Below, piece by piece: positions 22,222 through 30,958 of a DNA stretch of 64,000 bases; within the stretch, counting starts at the first letter, position 1; each line of letters opens with the position of its first letter. The position numbers were made by a program, and so were the translations under genes. Source of the DNA: Apiosordaria backusii (lineage: Eukaryota; Ascomycota; Sordariomycetes; Sordariales; Lasiosphaeriaceae); contig JAUKTV010000004.1 of NCBI GenBank assembly GCA_030549205.1, positions 1,116,001 through 1,180,000 of the forward strand, in the 5' to 3' direction. The notes beneath the pieces are model-generated. The model was not told where the DNA came from. It saw nothing but the letters and a program-made list of their open reading frames with translations, and did not search any database.

Positions 22222-25200
22222 TCAAACTCCAAGCACACCAACAATAACCCCAACAAGCCTCTCAGCCACCGAACAACTCACCAAATCCTCAAACCACTCC
22301 ACCTCGCACTCAGTCACTCCCCCCTCACCTTCCGTGAACTCCACCAAAATAGGGAACTTGGCTCCCCGAGCCCGCACCGCCTTTTCCTTCACCTCGACAC
22401 CTGGAATGGTGAAGTCGTGCTCAAGACTGTCCTGGCGCCGGTTATACACAACCATGACATCAAAAATAGCACCCTCCCCAGCAATTTGGCAGATGCGCTG
22501 GTAAGGCATCGCGTGTGCAAGCGCGCCCTGAACAGCAGCACGAGCATCACCCTCGAGAGAGGTGACCACATCGGCGGCAATCGTATTGGCTAGCTTCGGC
22601 ACGTTCAGGCGGATGGGCAACCTGTCAAGAAATAGACCCATGATGTCTTCTGTGCCTGGCTCGGCGCGGTCGAGATAGGGGATACCGAGAACCACGTCTG
22701 GCACGCCGAAAACACTGCCGATGGCGAGTGCCACGGCGGCGAGGTGGAGTTCTAGGGATCCAGTTCTCCGAGTTGATGCGCTAAACGGCCTCAAGGCTCC
22801 GCGCGTGAGGAGCGAAGGGGTTATGGAGGGGACAAGTCTTGGGGGAGGTGGGCCTGAGAATTGCGCGCTCCAATACTGGACGCTTGTAGGGTCGGGAGGA
22901 ATATCAGACAGCTGTGCTTGTCGCCATTGAGCCCAGGCACTGTAGGGTGGTGGTGATGCTGGATCAGGCTGGCGCCCCGCGACAATGTCCAAGTATGCTT
23001 CGGCAACGTTACAGAAGAACAGCTTGATCGAGACTTGGTCGGTGATCATGTGGTGCTGAACGAAGACTAGTCGTGTTGTATCACCCCCCTCGTCTATCAA
23101 TGCAATGCGCGTAAGCCGGTCTTGAGTAAGGTCAAACGGTTTGTTCACGCAGCTGTCAACCACTTCTCGGCTGTTTTTGCATGAGTGGCGCTCCACGCTG
23201 AACTCTGCTTCGCAAACCGTTCTTTGGACATTGCCGCCGCCGTACTCGACGTAGCACGTCCGAAGGGCTTCGTGCCTCGAAACGACAATGCCCAAGGCCT
23301 TCTGGAGGATGTCCAACTCTATGGGACCTTGCAACTTGAGCACATGTGCGACGTTGAAAGCGGCTGGGGTTGCGGACTTGCGCTTCATAGACCATAGTTC
23401 CTGTTCGAGATGGGAAGCATGTTGAGCTTGAGCACCGCGGGCGTTGAAGCTATGGCTGAAATCGAGAAAGCTTTCTATTCTAGCAGTCGTGCCAACCTTT
23501 CTCAGATGCTCGTCCAACACGCTAGCGAGGGTGTTTATTCTTGTATTGCGGATGAAGACACCGAGAGGCACACGTAGACCGAGGGCGGCACAGACCTCTC
23601 GCGCGGCTGTGATCTGGCGCAGTGAATTTCCGCCAAGGTCCAAGAAGTCGGTGTCCTCATCCATCACGATGTCGTGGCTGAGGCCGATGGTCTTTCTCCA
23701 TACCCGTTCGAGGAGCTCTTGTGTGTGGCTCATGCTGGCTTTCTTGGTCGCCGAGATCGTCATGTGTTTCTTTGTAGTCGCTAATTCTATTAAAGCCTTC
23801 CTGTCAAGCTTTTGGTTCGGCGTCATGGGAAGAGTCGCGAGCGGGATGATTGCTGACGGGCACGCATACGACGGCAGGACCGTGCGAATCGCGTTGAGCA
23901 CTGCCTCGACATCGACCGTTTCTGGTGTCACAAAGGCTAGCACATTTTCCTGATGCACGAGAGTGACAGCGCGGCTGATGTTCTTGCTCGAATTGATGAT
24001 AACGTTTTCGATCTCCTCGAGCTCAATACGGTAGCCCCGAACTTTGACCTGAAAGTCAACCCGACCCAGGAACCGCAGCTCAAAATCCTCAGTCCAAACT
24101 CCCAGGTCGCCCGTTCGATACATCCTGGCGCCGGGAACGAAGGGATCTGCCACAAAAGCCTTTCGTGTGGCTTCTTCCATCTCGATGTAGCCCTCCATGA
24201 CCTGCACTCCCGACAGGCAGATCTCCCCTGTAACGCCAACGGGGACAGGTCTTGACGCCTGATCAAGAATGTACACTCCAACGCGGGGAATGGCGCGCCC
24301 AATAGTGACAGGCTGTTTTGGTTGAAGTCGCTTGAATAGCGCGGCGATGGTGCATTCGCACGGTCCGTAGGCGTTGTAGAGCACTCTATCCACGGCCCAA
24401 CGGTCGGCCAGGTCCTGCGGAACGGGTTCTCCGATGAGGTAAATGGTGTCGAGGTTTCGCAGGTCCTTGGGCGGTGGTCCTGCAGCCAGTAGGGAAGGCG
24501 TCATCATGGCGGCGTGTACGCGACCGAGATGTGAGAAGGGATCCTTGGGATCCTTGAGGACCAAGGTCGCGCCGAAACACAGAGCGCCAAAAACCTCGGC
24601 CATATTGACATCAAAGCCGGCTGAGAAGACTTGTGCCTGTCGACGGCCCGGACGGGAGTGTAGCCGGGCAGGCTCGTAAGCAAGGTGTGACAATGTCGCG
24701 CGATGGGTGACGCGGACGCCCTTAGGATTGCCGGTCGAACCTGAGGTGAAGATGACATATGCGTAGTCGTCTGGGCGGGTGACGCTCCTGAGACGTGCAG
24801 TAGCCGCAGCTACTCTGGTTAGGTCGGGAGACGCCATGATGGTCGTCATCGCCATCCTTTGCGGGTGGACAGAAAAGAAGTCCGCCAGGGTGTCTTCGCT
24901 TGGAAACACACAAATGATGGCACCGGCCGCCTCGACCATCTTCTTCATGCGCTGTGATGGCAACTTGGTGTCGAGCGGTAGGTACACAGCGCCAGCTTTT
25001 ATGATGGAGATGACACCAACCAACCAGTTCAGAGATCCGTCACCCAGCAAGGCGACCACATCTCCCGGCTTCACTCCCCGGGCGACCATATTACTGGCCA
25101 CATAATTTGCAATGTTGTCAAACTGGGAGTATGTCAACACAGTCGACTGGGCTTCAACGGCAACCGCGTCTGGCCACCTTTCAACACCAGACTCGAACGC

Positions 25201-28200
25201 CTCCTTGAGACTCGAAGGGATTTGACATGCCTCGAAATAGGTGGGAGAATTACGTATCAGTCTCGCAAACTCGGCAGGCTCCAGCATTCTGTCGAGAACC
25301 TCGCCTAGCCTGACGACTCGTGGATCCATAAGGGCGTGGAAGAGGTGCCGGAAGTGGCCTAGCATTCTTTCGACAAGTGCGGAGTCATACGTCGATTTGT
25401 CGAACAGGATGCGACAAACCAGCTCCCCGTCAAGGTTCTGTACTTGCAGCGTGAGGGGCATTTCTGGGAAGTCGTCCCGTCGGAACTCCCAGTCTTGAAG
25501 GGCGTCGGTGTCACTTTCATCGGGTGCGAACCCATCAAGATCATACTCGAGTGTCACCATAGTGCTGAAGATGCGCGAGTGGCTGCCCGTCGCCATGTCT
25601 CGTAACGCATCGGCGGCAGACCATTGATACTCGGAAATTCGCAGAAGGAGCGACTGGACCACCTCTAAAAGGTTGCGCTTGTTGGTGGCAGTCGCTTCCT
25701 TGGGTAGCCTGATGGGGAACGGGCACGTGTTGATCATTGGGCCTACGATGTGCTCCACCTGTTCCATGGGGAAGTTACGACCACTGAAGACGGTACCGAA
25801 AACCACTTCGTTCCTGGAGGAGTAGTTGCCCAACAGAAGCGCCCAAGCGGCATAAATCATGACAGCGGGAGAGACGTCTGCTGCGGCCTGGGCGCTTGTC
25901 TTGGCCACATCGAGCGAGAAGTCGAGACCGAGAGAAGCTTCTCCAAATCCGGAATGTGCTTGCGACTGAGGCGGACTGCTGATACGAAGCTGGGTACCGT
26001 CGAGCAGACCGTCCATCGCCTGGGACCAGAACTGGCGCGCCTGCGCATGGGAACTTTCAAGGTAGCTAGGAAGAGCGCCAGAGTACCTGAAAAAAGGAAC
26101 ACCGCTGACTCCTAGTTTTTCTCCGCGGAGCTTAGCACGAACTTCCTGCACGATAACGCCAACCGACCATCCATCAACCAGGCTGTGGTGAACCAGCCAA
26201 TGAAGAACCGAAGAAGCTTTGGATATTATAAGCCGAAAGGCTGTCACTGGCTGGAAGACGCTCTCGGTGCTATTGATCGCGGTCGCCAGTGACACAAGTG
26301 ATTCCTTCTCCTGCTCGGTAACCGCAGTCGGATGCTCGTCTGGCTCAGCGCACCTTTCCTCCCAGTGATGTTGGTAGGTTGGCTCTACCAGCTGTAGACT
26401 ATTTGCCAAGTCGAAAGATGAGCGGAATACAGAATGCCTGGCCAGTACCGCCTCCCATGATCCGCGCAGATCGAGACGGTTGATATCCTCAGCTGGGAGA
26501 GGCAGCGAGATGGAAACGAGCATGTACCCGGCCGGCGGATGGAGGATGCTGGACCTCACCAATCCGATTTGTGTGGTAGTCATGCGAGTTGTGTTCTCCT
26601 CGGGAGCGTTAGTGTGGGTATTGGTGTGCATATAATCGGTTGGTCGGAGGGCATTGGCGATTTCCGCCAGACTAGGCAGGAGGAACAGGTCCGGAAAGGC
26701 AACTGAGAACCCCCTCCTTCGCAAAGAGGACAATACCCCGATGGCAGACATCGAATTACCGCCCAGCTCCCAGAATGACGCTTGATCGCTGATACCCGAG
26801 CCCGCCGTCGAACCAAGAACTTCAGCTAGCGCAGCTCTCAGGACACCGAGCTTCGCATCTTCCTGAGAGTTGATGCCAGAGAGGCTTGGAATCCCGTTGG
26901 TCTCACTATGCTCGTCTTCAAGCACAAGCATCCTCTGCAGCGCCCTGCTATCCACCTTGCCATTGGCCGTCCGTGGGAGCTGCTCAACGACCCGTATCTC
27001 ATCCGGAATCAAGAAGGCATCATACACGCCCACCATGCCGCCACGGAGCTCCCCGGTGTCGACGTCGGCTTCTCTTGGGGCAGTAACAACGAATGCCACC
27101 AGCCTCCTCTGGTGCATCACCGCAGCAGCAGCTTCCACACCTGGCTGAGCAAGCAGTGCTGGCACTACCTCGGCTTCGAGATTCACCAGGAAACCTCTAT
27201 TTTTGACCAGGCCATCTTTTCTTCCCAGAAAGACGATACCATCCTCCCCCTCCCTCCGTCCCAGATCGCCCGTACGATAAGCTCGTTCACCCCTCCATTG
27301 CACAAACTTGGCCGCCGTCTGCACCTCATCCTCAAAGTACCCCACCGCGAGACAAGGCCCAGTTATGACAAGCTCTCCCTGCCTCGCTTCATTGTCATGC
27401 TCATCGACAAGCACAAGCTTACATCCCCGTATAGACTTCCCAAGAGTGACCCTTTCCCCCGGCTTGATCTCCGCAATGCTCACCGCAATCGTCGCCTCCG
27501 TTGGCCCGTACGCATTGTACACTTTCCTGCTTGGCGACCACCATCGCTTGATCAGCTCTGGACTAGGAGCTTCACCCCCGAGAAAGATCGCTCTGAGTTT
27601 GGAATATGGCGCCGTGTCGTGGCCAAGAATGCCAAGCAGCGTTGGCGTAGCCGGGAGAATGGTACAGAACCGGGCGTCATCGAGTACCGTCGCGGGAGAT
27701 GACAAGATGACGTGCGCCCCTCCGCAGAGGGCACTGAGGAGGACTCCGTAACAGGCGTCGAAGGCAATGGAGAAAAGGCAGAGGACGGTATCGGAGGGGC
27801 AGGCAGTGAGGTTGAAGGGCGGCTCGGTGACGTAGAGGGATAAGCTGCCGTGTGGCACAACGACACCCTTGGGACGGCCAGTGGTGCCAGAAGTAAAGAT
27901 GATGTAGGCGGCGGACTCGGAGGATGGGGGGCTATCGTCACGAGAGTCGTATGGTTCAGAAGGAGGAGCGTGAAGAGCCTGTTGGATTTCAGAAGGAGCG
28001 ATGACGGTGCCGCCTTTAAAAATGGAACCAAAGTCGTCCTGGGTGCTCTCGTCGGTGACGATCAAAGCCTTTGGGGCGACGACCGTGAGGACAGTTTCGA
28101 TGCGGTCGCGGCTCCAGCTCTCCGCGTCCATGGGTACCCAGACTGCCCCGATGCGGACAACAGCCAGGACGCAAGCTACCCATGCCGGACATCGAGATGT

Positions 28201-28422
28201 TAGAATGGCTACTGCATCCCCGGCGCCAATTTCCCGGTCCTTCAGGAGTGAAGCAATTGATAGGGAGACCGCGTCGAGCTGCGAATATGAGAGGGTCGAC
28301 CCATTTCGTGTTACTGCGGGGGCATGAGGCTGTTTCTGCACCTGTTGTTGTATCAGGTCATAGATGGTTGGAACGGTGGACGACATTCTTGACACTCTGA
28401 GTTGGTCGGATTCAAAAGGCAT
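22222..28422 (-). CDS. gliP: Two-module NRPS (A-T-C-A-T-C), GliP type without terminal T domain
   Basis: Single-exon gene of 2066 residues from ATG 28422 (a second ATG follows 12 codons on; the frame is open further up but without ATG). Domains: A1 about 20-520 (IIFTSGTTGRPKG, YRTGDLGR, NGKVD), T1 near 555 (ELGGNSMSA), C1 near 747 (HHSLVDGW), A2 near 1224 (VIFTSGSTGNPKG, YRTGDLGV), T2 near 1598 (DLGGNSLRQ), C2 near 1790 (HHMITDQ, Asp kept but Gly replaced by Gln). This is the order of GliP and SirP, which build the cyclic dipeptide of ETPs, but those continue with a third T domain. Here the frame stops right after C2, and the 285 bp downstream show no LGGxS motif. Substrates cannot be called by eye. 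It is the core enzyme of the cluster. Confidence 0.93.
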   Translation of the reverse strand: MPFESDQLRVSRMSSTVPTIYDLIQQQVQKQPHAPAVTRNGSTLSYSQLDAVSLSIASLLKDREIGAGDAVAILTSRCPAWVACVLAVVRIGAVWVPMDAESWSRDRIETVLTVVAPKALIVTDESTQDDFGSIFKGGTVIAPSEIQQALHAPPSEPYDSRDDSPPSSESAAYIIFTSGTTGRPKGVVVPHGSLSLYVTEPPFNLTACPSDTVLCLFSIAFDACYGVLLSALCGGAHVILSSPATVLDDARFCTILPATPTLLGILGHDTAPYSKLRAIFLGGEAPSPELIKRWWSPSRKVYNAYGPTEATIAVSIAEIKPGERVTLGKSIRGCKLVLVDEHDNEARQGELVITGPCLAVGYFEDEVQTAAKFVQWRGERAYRTGDLGRREGEDGIVFLGRKDGLVKNRGFLVNLEAEVVPALLAQPGVEAAAAVMHQRRLVAFVVTAPREADVDTGELRGGMVGVYDAFLIPDEIRVVEQLPRTANGKVDSRALQRMLVLEDEHSETNGIPSLSGINSQEDAKLGVLRAALAEVLGSTAGSGISDQASFWELGGNSMSAIGVLSSLRRRGFSVAFPDLFLLPSLAEIANALRPTDYMHTNTHTNAPEENTTRMTTTQIGLVRSSILHPPAGYMLVSISLPLPAEDINRLDLRGSWEAVLARHSVFRSSFDLANSLQLVEPTYQHHWEERCAEPDEHPTAVTEQEKESLVSLATAINSTESVFQPVTAFRLIISKASSVLHWLVHHSLVDGWSVGVIVQEVRAKLRGEKLGVSGVPFFRYSGALPSYLESSHAQARQFWSQAMDGLLDGTQLRISSPPQSQAHSGFGEASLGLDFSLDVAKTSAQAAADVSPAVMIYAAWALLLGNYSSRNEVVFGTVFSGRNFPMEQVEHIVGPMINTCPFPIRLPKEATATNKRNLLEVVQSLLLRISEYQWSAADALRDMATGSHSRIFSTMVTLEYDLDGFAPDESDTDALQDWEFRRDDFPEMPLTLQVQNLDGELVCRILFDKSTYDSALVERMLGHFRHLFHALMDPRVVRLGEVLDRMLEPAEFARLIRNSPTYFEACQIPSSLKEAFESGVERWPDAVAVEAQSTVLTYSQFDNIANYVASNMVARGVKPGDVVALLGDGSLNWLVGVISIIKAGAVYLPLDTKLPSQRMKKMVEAAGAIICVFPSEDTLADFFSVHPQRMAMTTIMASPDLTRVAAATARLRSVTRPDDYAYVIFTSGSTGNPKGVRVTHRATLSHLAYEPARLHSRPGRRQAQVFSAGFDVNMAEVFGALCFGATLVLKDPKDPFSHLGRVHAAMMTPSLLAAGPPPKDLRNLDTIYLIGEPVPQDLADRWAVDRVLYNAYGPCECTIAALFKRLQPKQPVTIGRAIPRVGVYILDQASRPVPVGVTGEICLSGVQVMEGYIEMEEATRKAFVADPFVPGARMYRTGDLGVWTEDFELRFLGRVDFQVKVRGYRIELEEIENVIINSSKNISRAVTLVHQENVLAFVTPETVDVEAVLNAIRTVLPSYACPSAIIPLATLPMTPNQKLDRKALIELATTKKHMTISATKKASMSHTQELLERVWRKTIGLSHDIVMDEDTDFLDLGGNSLRQITAAREVCAALGLRVPLGVFIRNTRINTLASVLDEHLRKVGTTARIESFLDFSHSFNARGAQAQHASHLEQELWSMKRKSATPAAFNVAHVLKLQGPIELDILQKALGIVVSRHEALRTCYVEYGGGNVQRTVCEAEFSVERHSCKNSREVVDSCVNKPFDLTQDRLTRIALIDEGGDTTRLVFVQHHMITDQVSIKLFFCNVAEAYLDIVAGRQPDPASPPPYSAWAQWRQAQLSDIPPDPTSVQYWSAQFSGPPPPRLVPSITPSLLTRGALRPFSASTRRTGSLELHLAAVALAIGSVFGVPDVVLGIPYLDRAEPGTEDIMGLFLDRLPIRLNVPKLANTIAADVVTSLEGDARAAVQGALAHAMPYQRICQIAGEGAIFDVMVVYNRRQDSLEHDFTIPGVEVKEKAVRARGAKFPILVEFTEGEGGVTECEVEWFEDLVSCSVAERLVGVIVGVLGV

Positions 28423-28934
28423 ATTGTTCTTTCGCTGCGGCCTTGGTACTGCTTTGATGGTCTGGTTCAAAGTCGAATTACATCTCCAAGGTAAAGTACG
28501 GCGCCATGGATTTGTCGTTTTAAGATGTTCGGCTTTGGAATGCAGGGCTGCCAGCAAGTAAGCGTAGGATCATGTACAACTGGCTCCTCTCGGCCAGTAT
28601 CGCAGCAAGTAGCGCGGATCCGGTAGGGGCCGGGGTCCGCCTGTTGTATCGGACCGCCCGGCGTTTATTTCGGCGGGGGTTACCCGCCTCACTCCACGCA
28701 TCGTGGCCGGGTTTGGTTCATTAATCGAGTGCCTTGGCACATATCTTACTCAGCCTGTCCTTCTTGGTTCCAATGGGAACTATCTCCATTAACTGAGAGC
28801 AGCTTCTAGATACCCACAATTCTCCACGGCCATCCACACCTAAGATGTACGTTGTTTCAAGCTGGACATGTATCTTCGGTAGTTTGCCATCTCAGATCGC
28901 GACCCGTATATTGCCTACACTAAACTAGCTATGT
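28423..28934. other. Intergenic: NRPS promoter
   Basis: About 510 bp between the NRPS start and the 3' end of gliT. It carries GGTCCG-N10-CGGACC (28634-28655) in a GC-rich block 28620-28710, then a CT-rich stretch. No gene recognised. Confidence 0.4.
28634..28655. promoter_or_regulatory. GGTCCG-N10-CGGACC inverted repeat upstream of NRPS
   Basis: A perfect 6 bp inverted repeat with CGG half sites and a 10 bp spacer, about 210 bp upstream of the NRPS ATG. Position and symmetry suit a Zn2Cys6 dimer; binding is inferred. Confidence 0.4.
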
Positions 28935-29950
28935 CTACGGGAAAAGAGGTTTTTGACCATGATTCTCCGCCTGAATGCTTGCCATGGCATCCTGCGCCGC
29001 AAGATGTCCCGTGAATATAGCGCTTGGGACATTCTTCAACGGTGACGAGTTATCTCCGGCAGCATACACACCGGGGACACTGGCTCGGGGGAATGGTTGA
29101 GCCACCTTGATATCACCACTGGGTGTCGTAGCCAAGCTGAGCTGGCTAGCGAACGGGCCTCTGACCCTCGTAGGCGGCATGTGTACGAGGAAGCCTTCCG
29201 TGGCCTCCGTGCCATCGTCAAAAGAGATAACCAAACCAGCATCACCGGGGGTAAGCTGCTTGATGCGGCGAGAGTCTACCTTCATCACGGTGGTGGTTCC
29301 AAGGGCCGATGTGAGCTGCGATGCGAGTTCCTCGGAGCCGTTGGTATACAGCGTGACGGACTTGCTCAACTGGGCCGCCTGGCGAGCTGCGTGGAGGGCG
29401 TGGGGAACCATCTTGAAGGCTCCGTCGCTTGCGAGTACTCCCGTTGATGAAGAACCCTTTTGTTCAAATCCCTTGCAGAAGAGACAATGGAAGCTGCTTC
29501 TGTTAGAACATTGTTTCGTGCATGTGTTTAGTCAGGTAATAGAACTCACATGGACTTGCCCCAGCCCTCGGCGTAACCCTTGATGTCCGGGAAGACATCC
29601 TCAACGCCACTAGCCAGAATGATCTTCTTGCTTTGCCACGCTCTTCCGTCCGACGTGGCGGCTTCAAAAGTCCCGGTATCGGTTTGCTTCACGGATTCAA
29701 TGTTGACATTTTGCTCGATTGAGATGGAGTCATAGCGCGAGAGTAGGTTGTCCTTGCCTTTTGCGAGGAAGCCGGAAGGAGGGGCGTGGTCCCAACCGGG
29801 GATCAGGTGCATGTAATCCGTGGCGTCGTTACGGTATGTTCCGCTGTCGACCACCACGGCACTGTGAGCCTGCCGTCCGAGGGTGAGTGCAGCGCTCAAG
29901 CCCGCGGGCCCGGCGCCGATGATGAGAACGTCGACGAGTTTGGATGTCAT
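28935..29950 (-). CDS. gliT: Thioredoxin-reductase-like dithiol oxidase (GliT type)
   Basis: Exons 29950-29550 and 29493-28935 give 319 residues. N-terminal VLIIGAGPAGLSAALTLGRQ binds FAD. The redox-active pair CLFC is formed just after the intron (IFHCLFCKGFE), and SVPGVYAAGDN near the C-terminus is the second FAD signature. These features and the size match GliT, HlmI and SirT, which use oxygen to close the ETP disulfide and protect the producer. The usual NADPH-binding GxGxxA loop is not evident after the CxxC, in line with oxidase use in this subfamily. It is the right-most recognisable ETP gene and could act as the self-resistance gene. Confidence 0.9.
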
Positions 29951-30777
29951 GGTGTGTGCTATGGTGTTATTGATGAGAGTGAAGAAGTTCATTAGGATAT
30001 CTGCCGAACTGTTTGAGCAAGTCGTTACATACCTATCTAAGGTAGTTATAAGCGTGAAAACACCGGGACCGGTCACTTTCTCGGAGACTTATAGATTGCG
30101 CAGGCATATGCTCCGGAAGGCATGGCCCGTCATTCTTTTGTTGTCCAATCATGCGCCGAGAACCATGTTCTTTGTTTTTAGTCTTCAGGGCATGGCAGGT
30201 CAAAGAGAGGGTTAGGGTTTTCTGCTTGCTTACATTCCTCGAAGAATTAGGGAGTGCAGATTTCTTGGATGCAAATTGATCAGTTTGAAGTGAGTTATGC
30301 AGATACTTGGAATAGCATAAATTGTTCTTGCATTGGAACCCCGCCTTTTTTCAAGACTGCAGCCAAGGGTATAGGTATTGGAGGTGATTGGTGAAATGGG
30401 GCAACACATTTGACGGAAATTAGAAGCCACAGGACAGCTGGTGGGACGAATAACGTGCTGCCAGGTTTGTTGCTGAGAGGCAGTGCCTGGGCCTCCGACT
30501 GCATGTGCAGGAGAGTCATCCCCATCCAATCATCCTCGTTCTGCCATCTCAAGGTAGACACCTCAGGGCAGCGTGAGAGAATTGAGCCAACACTGCCCGA
30601 TCGGTGTGACACGCGATGCATTTTTTTCTTCCGGTGAGCGGGGCGGACGGTGTCGTTGAGGCTGCGCCTCTTTACGACGACTCGGGGACGAGAGTAGGAA
30701 ATTCTGAATCTCACATAGCTCTGAATGTATTGCACTCGGTTTGACATTTACACGACAAAACGTTGGATACGCAGGAT
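29951..30777. other. Intergenic: gliT promoter and cluster boundary
   Basis: Contains a telomere-like AGGGTTAGGGTTT run (30208-30220) and the palindrome CCGATCGG (30597-30604). Several overlapping short frames have no protein-like features. This is where the ETP cluster ends. Confidence 0.4.
30597..30604. promoter_or_regulatory. CCGATCGG palindrome
   Basis: Eight-base palindrome with CGG cores, about 650 bp upstream of gliT. Weak candidate for cluster regulation because of the distance. Confidence 0.2.
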
Positions 30778-30945
30778 ATGGACGATTCCCACCTCACCCG
30801 CAAAAGGCCCGCCGAAGTCGGGCAACATGAGAACCTCGCCGAAGACAACAAACGAATTTGCTTGGAACCCAGGAGTGTCGACACCGTGACAGTGGACTAT
30901 GAAACCAGTTCAGTGCTGGCACCTTCCCAAGCGCACTGCGCTTAA
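30778..30945 (+). CDS. Short lysine/arginine-rich frame, doubtful or gene remnant
   Basis: From ATG 30778 the frame codes 55 residues beginning MDDSHLTRKRPAEVG and including NKRICLEP, a nuclear-protein-like N-terminus. It stops 14 bp before the end of the receptor gene on the other strand. It may be the truncated head of a lost gene, or chance. No family recognised. Confidence 0.2.
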   Translation: MDDSHLTRKRPAEVGQHENLAEDNKRICLEPRSVDTVTVDYETSSVLAPSQAHCA

Positions 30946-30958
30946 AGACACACACCCC

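Noticed and set aside
26908..27702. 264-codon frame antisense to the NRPS
   Set aside because: It is a shadow of the A1 domain on the other strand; no start context and no family motif.
22222..28422. Assigning amino-acid substrates from A-domain pocket residues
   Set aside because: Manual alignment to the GrsA pocket gave residues that do not match a code I can trust; a proper predictor is needed.
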